Both the position numbers and the translations under genes were made by a program. Shown here piece by piece: positions 5,607-11,441 of a stretch of 11,441 nt of DNA. Source of the DNA: an uncultured Bacillota bacterium (GTDB lineage: Bacteria > Bacillota > Clostridia > Peptostreptococcales > Anaerovoracaceae); assembly GCA_946546075.1 (NCBI GenBank), contig CAMNNV010000025.1, positions 1 through 11,441 of the forward strand, in the 5' to 3' direction. The notes under the pieces are model-generated. The model saw only the letters and a program-made list of their open reading frames with translations, had not been told where the DNA came from and made no database searches. Positions within the stretch are counted from its first letter, which is position 1, and each line of letters opens with the position of its first letter.

Positions 5607-8600
5607 ATGAGAGTCAGAAAAACAATGGACGGCAATACGGCAGCTGCACATGTTGCTTATGCCTTCTCAGAAGTTGCTGCTATCTACCCTATCACACCAT
5701 CATCTGTTATGGCGGAGAATGTAGATGAGTGGGCATCACTGAACAGAAAAAATATATTCGGAGAAGAAGTCAAAGTCGTTGAGATGGAGTCCGAAGGCGG
5801 CGCAGCAGGTGCGGTACACGGATCTGTGACAGCGGGCGCACTGACAACCACATTCACGGCATCACAGGGGCTTCTGCTGATGATCCCGAACATGTATAAG
5901 ATCGCTGCGGAGGGTACACCTACTGTGATCCATGTAGCAGCAAGAGCCGTTTCAACGCATGCACTGAACATTTTCGGAGATCATTCCGACGTAATGGCAT
6001 GCAGACAGACAGGGTTCGCGATGCTTTCCTCGAGGAATCCTCAGGAAGTCATGGACCTGGCAGCTGTAGCACATCTGGCCGCCATCGAAGGCAAGGTTCC
6101 GATGCTGCACTTCTTTGACGGATTCAGGACATCCCATGAGTACCAGAAGATCTACACATGGGATTACAAAGATCTCAAAGACATGCTCGATATGGATGCG
6201 GTAACAAGGTTCAAGGTCAATGCCCTCAATCCGAACCATCCTCACCATATGGGGTCTGCCGAGCAGCCGGAGACATTCTTCCAGCACAGAGAAGCATGCA
6301 ACACGAATTATGAGAAACAGATCGACGTTATCATCGACTGCATGAACAGAGTAAGTGCGAAAGTTGAACGTACGACACCATACAAGCCTTATGAATACTA
6401 TGGCGCTCCTGATGCGCAGGAAATCATCGTGGCCATGGGTTCTGTATGTGACTGCATCGAAGAGGTCGTCGATTATATCAATGCCAACAAGAATAAGAAG
6501 GTCGGCGCCGTCAGCGTAAGAATGTACAGACCTTTCTCCGCAAAGCATTTCGTAGCGGAGATCCCTGAGACGGTAAGAAGGATCGCCGTCCTCGACAGAA
6601 CGAAGGAACCCGGCTCCCTGGGCGAGCCTCTCTACCTCGACGTAGTAGCAGCACTCAAGGGCACGAAGTTCGAGAACAAGTTCGTCGCAAGAGGAAGATA
6701 CGGCCTTGGTTCCAAGGACGTTCAGCCGGGAGACATCCTTGCTGTATACGAAAACCTCTGGTCAAGACAGGCAAAACAGGAATTCACACTGTCCATCGAA
6801 GACGACGTGACGAACCTTTCCATCAAGGGTTCAGAGAATCCTGACGTCGCGCCTCACAGCACGGTTGCCTGCAAATTCTGGGGTATCGGTGCAGACGGTA
6901 CGGTAGGTGCGAACAAAAACAGTGTCAAGATCATCGGCGACCACACGGGTAAGTACGTACAGGCGTACTTCCAGTACGATTCCAAGAAATCAGGCGGCGT
7001 CACGATCTCTCACCTGAGATTCGGTGACGAACCGATCCGGTCCACATACTACGTCAAGCAGGCAGACTTCGTGGCTTGCCATAAGATGCCGTATGTTTAT
7101 AAGTACAATATGGTAGAAGACGTCAAGCCGGGCGGTATCTTCCTCCTCAACTGTGCGTGGACGGACGAAGAAATGGAAGAGAAACTTCCGGGCCACATGA
7201 AGAAATACATCGCAGAGAACGATATCCAGTTCTACACTTGTGATGCGATCAAGATCGCGATGGATCTGGGACTCAAGACGAGGACGAACACAGTACTCCA
7301 GGCGGCGTTCTTCAAACTGGCAGAGATCATCCCGATCGGAGACGTTGTGGGATATATGAAGGATGCCATCCAGAGAACGTACGGCTCAAAGGGTGCAGAT
7401 ATCGTCAATATGAACAAAGATGCTGTTGACGCAGGTATGACCCACGTACATAAGGTCGAGGTCCCAGAAAGCTGGAAAGACGCGGATCCTACGATTGAGA
7501 CCATTCCGGCGGAAGGCAGAAACCAGATCCAGACGGACTACATCAACAATATACTGAAGCCAACGAACAGCATGTGCGGGGATGACGTTCCGGTATCTGC
7601 ATTCATGGGCCTTGAAGACGGTATGGTACCGTCCGGTACAGCAGCCTTTGAGAAACGAGGCGTTGCTGTTGAGATCCCTAAGTGGGATTCGAGCAAATGC
7701 ATGCAGTGCAACTGGTGTTCATACATCTGTCCACATGCAGTTATAAGACCGTTCGTGCTTGATAAAGAAGAAGCTGAGAAGTTTGAAGGCCATTCGATTC
7801 CTCTCAACTTCGATAAGAATAAGTTTTTCACCATTGCAGTCAGTGCGCTTGACTGTACGGCGTGCGGGTCCTGCGTAGAGGTATGTCCTTCAAGACAGAA
7901 GGCTCTGGAAATCATTCCGGCAGCAGAAACGGAAGTTCAGGTACAGGCTGAATTCGACTATCTGGTAAAGAACGTCAAGAACAAGCCTGAGATCGGAAGC
8001 ACGGAGTCTATTACGAGAACGCAGTTCATCAAGCCGCTTCTCGAGTTCTCAGGAGCATGTCCGGGATGCGGTGAAACACCATATGCGAAGCTCGTTACGC
8101 AGCTCTTTGGTGAGAGAATGTTCATAGCGAATGCTACAGGATGTTCATCCATCTGGGGCCTGTCAGCACCGGCATCACCATACACGGTGACGGATGAGGG
8201 CAAAGGTCCTGCATGGGCAAACTCACTCTTCGAGGACAACGCTGAATTCGGGTATGGTATGGCGATCGCCATGAAGACAAGACGTACCAAGATACAGCAC
8301 GTCGTTGAAAGACTTGCGGAGAGGGCAGAGTTCAAGGATGTCGCCAATGCATGGCTCATCAGCAAGGATGACCCGAAGAAGGCAACGATCACAGGTGACG
8401 CTCTCGTCAAGGCCTGCGAAGGCAGTTACGACGAAGATGCTACTTTCATTGTAGATAACAAGGACGTTCTCCCGAAGCCATCTGTATGGATCTTCGGTGG
8501 AGACGGCTGGGCATACGATATTGGATACGGCGGACTCGACCATGTTCTGGCATCAGGCGAAAACGTCAACGTTCTCGTATTCGATACAGAAGTCTACTCC

Positions 8601-9137
8601 AATACAGGCGGACAGGCATCAAAGGCAACACCGATCGGTGCAGTCGCACAGTTTGCTGCGTCAGGTAAGTCTGTGATGAAGAAGAACCTGGCACAGATCG
8701 CGATCTCATATGGATACATCTACGTAGCTCAGATCGCGATGGGCGCGAACCCTGCACAGACCCTCAAGGCCCTCAAGGAAGCGGAAGCATACGACGGACC
8801 TTCCCTCGTGATCGCTTATGCTCCTTGTATCAACCACGGTATCAAGAAGGGTATGAACAAGGCTATGATGGAGATGAAGGCTGCCGTAAGAGCAGGATAC
8901 TGGAACCTGTTCCGTTACAATCCGGCCCTCATCCCTGAGAAGCAGAATCCGATGTCTGTTGACAGTGCTCCTCCAACAGAAAGCTATCGGGAATTCCTCA
9001 GAGGAGAAGTAAGATACAATGCTCTCGAACTGAAGGATCCTGAAAGAGCCGAGATGCTGTTCAATGAAGCCGAAAAACTCGATATGGAACGTTACGACAA
9101 ACTGCTTCGTCAGAGAAAACGTTTCGAGAATATGTAG
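5607..9137 (+). CDS. nifJ: Pyruvate:ferredoxin (flavodoxin) oxidoreductase, single-chain homodimeric type
   Basis: The 1176-residue cytosolic enzyme oxidatively decarboxylates pyruvate with CoA to acetyl-CoA and CO2, passing electrons to ferredoxin. Its length fits the usual ~1170-1200 residue fused PFOR. Visible domains in order: the pyrimidine-binding domain with YPITPSSVMAE near the N-terminus; the transketolase-C-like and gamma domains (roughly 260-660); a two-cluster ferredoxin domain with Cys698/701/704/708 and Cys750/753/756/760; GACPGCGE with Cys818/821, ligands of the proximal cluster; and the TPP-binding block FGGDGWAYDIG (Asp966) followed by YSNTGG (Asn999). The protein appears intact, with no frameshift. 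The start at 5607 has AAAGGAG (5593-5599) 7 nt upstream. It lies 20 bp after the polyferredoxin and 18 bp before nfnA, so it is certainly in the same operon. Codon use is strongly biased (AGA for Arg, ATC for Ile), consistent with high expression. Confidence 0.97.
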   Translation: MRVRKTMDGNTAAAHVAYAFSEVAAIYPITPSSVMAENVDEWASLNRKNIFGEEVKVVEMESEGGAAGAVHGSVTAGALTTTFTASQGLLLMIPNMYKIAAEGTPTVIHVAARAVSTHALNIFGDHSDVMACRQTGFAMLSSRNPQEVMDLAAVAHLAAIEGKVPMLHFFDGFRTSHEYQKIYTWDYKDLKDMLDMDAVTRFKVNALNPNHPHHMGSAEQPETFFQHREACNTNYEKQIDVIIDCMNRVSAKVERTTPYKPYEYYGAPDAQEIIVAMGSVCDCIEEVVDYINANKNKKVGAVSVRMYRPFSAKHFVAEIPETVRRIAVLDRTKEPGSLGEPLYLDVVAALKGTKFENKFVARGRYGLGSKDVQPGDILAVYENLWSRQAKQEFTLSIEDDVTNLSIKGSENPDVAPHSTVACKFWGIGADGTVGANKNSVKIIGDHTGKYVQAYFQYDSKKSGGVTISHLRFGDEPIRSTYYVKQADFVACHKMPYVYKYNMVEDVKPGGIFLLNCAWTDEEMEEKLPGHMKKYIAENDIQFYTCDAIKIAMDLGLKTRTNTVLQAAFFKLAEIIPIGDVVGYMKDAIQRTYGSKGADIVNMNKDAVDAGMTHVHKVEVPESWKDADPTIETIPAEGRNQIQTDYINNILKPTNSMCGDDVPVSAFMGLEDGMVPSGTAAFEKRGVAVEIPKWDSSKCMQCNWCSYICPHAVIRPFVLDKEEAEKFEGHSIPLNFDKNKFFTIAVSALDCTACGSCVEVCPSRQKALEIIPAAETEVQVQAEFDYLVKNVKNKPEIGSTESITRTQFIKPLLEFSGACPGCGETPYAKLVTQLFGERMFIANATGCSSIWGLSAPASPYTVTDEGKGPAWANSLFEDNAEFGYGMAIAMKTRRTKIQHVVERLAERAEFKDVANAWLISKDDPKKATITGDALVKACEGSYDEDATFIVDNKDVLPKPSVWIFGGDGWAYDIGYGGLDHVLASGENVNVLVFDTEVYSNTGGQASKATPIGAVAQFAASGKSVMKKNLAQIAISYGYIYVAQIAMGANPAQTLKALKEAEAYDGPSLVIAYAPCINHGIKKGMNKAMMEMKAAVRAGYWNLFRYNPALIPEKQNPMSVDSAPPTESYREFLRGEVRYNALELKDPERAEMLFNEAEKLDMERYDKLLRQRKRFENM

Positions 9138-9155
9138 AAAGGAGCAGATGATAAT

Positions 9156-10004
9156 ATGTATAAGATCGTCAAGAAGAGAGTTCTGAATGATAACATGACA
9201 TGGATGGTCATCGATGCTCCAATGGTAGCACGCAAGGCGAAGCCGGGTCAGTTCATCATTCTCAGAACAGACGAATACGGTGAGAGGATCCCTCTCACCA
9301 TGGCAGGTCACGATGCAGAAGCCGGAACCATCGACCTGATCTTTGCAGCAGTAGGAAGAACGACGATGCTGATGAACCAGCTGGAAGAAGGAGATTATCT
9401 CCTGGATGTAGTAGGCCCTCTCGGCAAGCCGACGGAGATGGAAGGCCTCAAGAAGGTATGTGTAGTAGGAGGCGGAACAGGTAACGCTCTGGCATATCCT
9501 CTGGCATGCGGCATGCACGATCACGGCATCGAAACAGACATGATCGCAGGATTCAAGAGCAAAGATTTCGTCATCCTTGAAGATGAATTCAGAGCCGGCA
9601 CGGACAATCTGTATATCACGACAGATGACGGCTCATACGGTGAGAAGGGCTTCACAACAGACAAGCTCAAAGAACTCATCGAAGCAGGAAACGAATACGA
9701 TGAGATCGTTGCAGTAGGTCCTCCGATGATGATGAAGTTCATCTGCAAGATGGCAGAAGACTACGGCATCAAGTCCGTAGCATCACTGACAGCTTACATG
9801 ATCGACGGTACAGGAATGTGCGGTGGATGCAGATGTCTCGTCGGCGGCGAAAACAAGTTCGTCTGCGTTGACGGACCTGAATTCGACGGAGCACTGGTAG
9901 ACTGGGACGAACTCATCAAGAGAAATGCATACTATGCAGAACAGGAAGCAGAAGACAGAGCTCACGTTTGCAGACTGACAGGAGGTGTTCGTTACCATGA
10001 TTAA
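9156..10004 (+). CDS. nfnA: NADH-dependent ferredoxin:NADP+ oxidoreductase subunit A (NfnA; FAD/[2Fe-2S] protein)
   Basis: The 282-residue product is the small subunit of NfnAB, which with NfnB couples ferredoxin and NADH oxidation to NADP+ reduction by flavin-based electron bifurcation. It is related to ferredoxin-NADP reductase and to PyrK. The FAD-binding motif is at residues 44-48 (RIPLT), the nucleotide-binding glycine motif at 105-109 (GGGTG, followed by NALAYPLA). The C-terminal [2Fe-2S] site is read as Asp217 and Cys222, Cys225 and Cys237; Asp217 aligns with the first Cys of PyrK-type proteins, matching the aspartate ligand reported for NfnA, as I recall. Cys227 is an extra nearby cysteine. 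The start at 9156 has AAAGGAG (9138-9144) 11 nt upstream; the closer ATG at 9148 opens only a 12-codon frame. The related sulfide dehydrogenase beta subunit (SudB) is the main alternative name. Confidence 0.92.
   Translation: MYKIVKKRVLNDNMTWMVIDAPMVARKAKPGQFIILRTDEYGERIPLTMAGHDAEAGTIDLIFAAVGRTTMLMNQLEEGDYLLDVVGPLGKPTEMEGLKKVCVVGGGTGNALAYPLACGMHDHGIETDMIAGFKSKDFVILEDEFRAGTDNLYITTDDGSYGEKGFTTDKLKELIEAGNEYDEIVAVGPPMMMKFICKMAEDYGIKSVASLTAYMIDGTGMCGGCRCLVGGENKFVCVDGPEFDGALVDWDELIKRNAYYAEQEAEDRAHVCRLTGGVRYHD
9980..9987 (+). promoter_or_regulatory. Near-perfect ribosome binding site that sets the nfnB start
   Basis: AGGAGGTG matches the anti-Shine-Dalgarno sequence over eight bases and lies inside the end of nfnA. 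It is 9 nt before the ATG at 9997. The in-frame GTG at 9985 is part of this ribosome binding site and so cannot be the start. Confidence 0.9.
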
Positions 10005-11391
10005 TTTTAAAGAAGTAAAGAATCCTATGCCTGAGCAGGATCCAAAGGTGAGAGCCAGAAACTTCAAAGAAGTAGCATCAGGCTATACACCTGAACAGGC
10101 TGTAAACGAGGCAATGAGATGCCTTAAGTGCAGGAACAAGCCTTGCACAAAGGGATGCCCGGTAATGGTCAAGATCCCTGAATTCGTAGCAAAGATCGCT
10201 AAGGGCGAGTTCGAAGCTGCATATCAGATCATTTCAGAGACAAGTGCACTTCCTAGGATCTGCGGCAGAGTCTGCCCGCAGGAAAACCAGTGTGAAGGCG
10301 TATGCGTAAGAGGTCTCAGAGGCGAACCTGTTTCCATCGGAAGACTGGAAAGATTCGCAGCAGACTGGCATGCAGAGCACGTTAAGGAATACGATGCAGC
10401 AAGTGAAGTCGCTGAATCCAACGGAAAAAAGGTTGCTGTCGTAGGTGCAGGCCCTGCAGGCCTCACATGCGCAGGAGACCTGGCAAACAAGGGATATGAA
10501 GTAACCGTATTCGAGTCACTGCACAAACCAGGTGGCGTACTGGCTTACGGAATTCCTGAATTCAGACTCCCTAAGGACATCGTTGCTGCAGAAGTCGGCA
10601 AGCTGGAAGAGAAGGGCGTTACGTTCGTAAACAACGCTATTATCGGAAGAGCTGAGACTGTCGATGAACTCATGGACGAAGGATACGAAGCTGTATTCGT
10701 AGGAACCGGCGCAGGCCTTCCTTCCTTCATGAATATCCCTGGAGAGAACCTCCTGGGAGTATGTTCCGCAAACGAATATCTCACAAGGATCAACCTCATG
10801 AAGGGATATCTTGATGAGTATGATACACCTGTTCCTCCAGGCAAGAAGATCGCTGTAGTCGGCGGTGGTAACGTTGCTATGGACGCAGCAAGATGCGCCA
10901 TGAGAATGGGTGCAGAGAAAGTTTACATCGTATACAGAAGATCCATGGAAGAGATCCCTGCAAGACGTGAAGAGATCCACCATGCCATCGAAGAAGGCAT
11001 CGATTTCCAGCTCCTGAGAAACCCCGTCAAGGTCATCGGAGACGAGGAAGGTCACGTAACAGGCATCGAATGCGTCAAGATGAAGCTGGGCGAGCCGGAT
11101 GCTTCCGGCAGAAGACGTCCTGTTGAGATCGAAGGATCCAACTACGTTCTCGATGTAGATTGTGTCATCATGGCAATCGGTACGAAGCTGAACAAGCTCA
11201 TCCTGGACACGACAGAAGAGCTGGAAGCTAACGACCGCGGCGGCATCGGAACAGATGAGGGTGCAGCCACAAACCGTGAAGGTATTTACGCAGGTGGAGA
11301 TGCAGTTACAGGAGCAGCAACAGTTATCCTGGCAATGGGCGCAGGCAAAACAGCAGCAGCCAGCATCGACGAATATCTGACAGGTAAATAA
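9997..11391 (+). CDS. nfnB: NADH-dependent ferredoxin:NADP+ oxidoreductase subunit B (NfnB; GltD-like flavoprotein)
   Basis: The 464-residue product is the large subunit of NfnAB, close to the usual ~465 residues, and belongs to the glutamate synthase small-subunit-like family. Residues 42-103 hold the DPYD-type Fe-S domain (Cys42, 45, 50, 54, 89, 93, 99, 103) for two [4Fe-4S] clusters. The FAD dinucleotide motif is at 150-155 (GAGPAG), the NADPH-binding motif at 289-296 (GGGNVAMD, followed by YRRSMEEIPAR), and the C-terminal FAD motif YAGGDAVTGA at 431-440. In NfnAB this subunit carries the bifurcating FAD and the NADPH site. The gene overlaps nfnA by 8 bp, implying translational coupling and a 1:1 complex. 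Homotetrameric NADPH-GltA is the closest alternative name, but the adjacent nfnA makes NfnB or SudA more likely. Confidence 0.92.
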   Translation: MINFKEVKNPMPEQDPKVRARNFKEVASGYTPEQAVNEAMRCLKCRNKPCTKGCPVMVKIPEFVAKIAKGEFEAAYQIISETSALPRICGRVCPQENQCEGVCVRGLRGEPVSIGRLERFAADWHAEHVKEYDAASEVAESNGKKVAVVGAGPAGLTCAGDLANKGYEVTVFESLHKPGGVLAYGIPEFRLPKDIVAAEVGKLEEKGVTFVNNAIIGRAETVDELMDEGYEAVFVGTGAGLPSFMNIPGENLLGVCSANEYLTRINLMKGYLDEYDTPVPPGKKIAVVGGGNVAMDAARCAMRMGAEKVYIVYRRSMEEIPARREEIHHAIEEGIDFQLLRNPVKVIGDEEGHVTGIECVKMKLGEPDASGRRRPVEIEGSNYVLDVDCVIMAIGTKLNKLILDTTEELEANDRGGIGTDEGAATNREGIYAGGDAVTGAATVILAMGAGKTAAASIDEYLTGK

Positions 11392-11410
11392 AAATGCGAC
11401 TAAGCTGGAG

Positions 11411-11432
11411 GCGGCCTTTACAGGCCGCTTTT
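11411..11432 (+). terminator. Intrinsic terminator of the polyferredoxin-PFOR-nfnAB operon
   Basis: GCGGCCT (11411-11417) and AGGCCGC (11422-11428) form a perfect 7-bp GC-rich stem with a TTAC loop, directly followed by TTTT (11429-11432). The bases before the left arm (GGAG, 11407-11410) can extend the stem into the T run through A-U and G-U pairs. It lies 19 bp after the nfnB stop and closes the transcription unit. Confidence 0.85.
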
Positions 11433-11441
11433 AGCATGCAG

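Noticed and set aside
9148..9150. ATG at 9148 as the nfnA start
   Set aside because: It is out of frame with nfnA and opens only 12 codons; the frame with all NfnA motifs begins at 9156.
9985..9987. In-frame GTG at 9985 as the nfnB start
   Set aside because: It is part of the AGGAGGTG ribosome binding site that serves the ATG at 9997.

Overview
The window looks like chromosomal DNA of a strictly anaerobic, moderate-GC member of the Bacillota, most likely a Clostridia-type fermenter. The reasons are a single-chain pyruvate:ferredoxin oxidoreductase, an NfnAB-type bifurcating transhydrogenase, a Cys-rich polyferredoxin of RnfB type, strong AGGAGG-type ribosome binding sites and sigma-A-like promoters. 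The genus cannot be fixed from this sequence. All confident genes are on the + strand, and I see no mobile element, CRISPR array, tRNA or rRNA.

Layout. (1) Positions 2-415 hold the 3' end of mtnA (methionine salvage). (2) Positions 416-488 are a compact regulatory gap. It carries a near-consensus promoter (TTGACA-17-TATACT) whose -10 box lies in the left arm of a perfect 13-bp inverted repeat; the right arm contains the Shine-Dalgarno sequence of the next gene. (3) Positions 489-1664 encode a CpaE/MinD-like P-loop protein in which both signature lysines of the deviant Walker A motif are replaced. (4) Positions 1698-4034 encode a CPA2/Kef-like cation:proton antiporter with extra membrane segments and two RCK_C-like domains, probably cotranscribed with the previous gene. 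(5) Positions 4035-4293 are a 259-bp AT-rich regulatory region with candidate promoters, an intrinsic-terminator-like hairpin, two palindromes and a set of mutually exclusive pairings that resembles an attenuator. (6) Positions 4294-11391 are a tight four-gene operon: a soluble RnfB-like polyferredoxin, pyruvate:ferredoxin oxidoreductase, NfnA and NfnB, closed by a GC-rich terminator at 11411-11432.

Working model (inference). PFOR oxidises pyruvate and yields low-potential electrons. The polyferredoxin, which carries an N-terminal FeS motif and two tandem copies of the RnfB-type ferredoxin module (eight ferredoxin-type Cys motifs), could collect or relay them. NfnAB would then use reduced ferredoxin plus NADH to make NADPH. 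The unit would be a soluble pyruvate-to-NADPH wire rather than part of a membrane Rnf complex: no rnfACDGE genes and no membrane anchor are present. The most interesting items are the duplicated polyferredoxin, its genetic linkage to PFOR and NfnAB, and the two intergenic regions where a promoter -10 box sits inside the left arm of a hairpin, so that read-through RNA and promoter-initiated RNA should fold differently.
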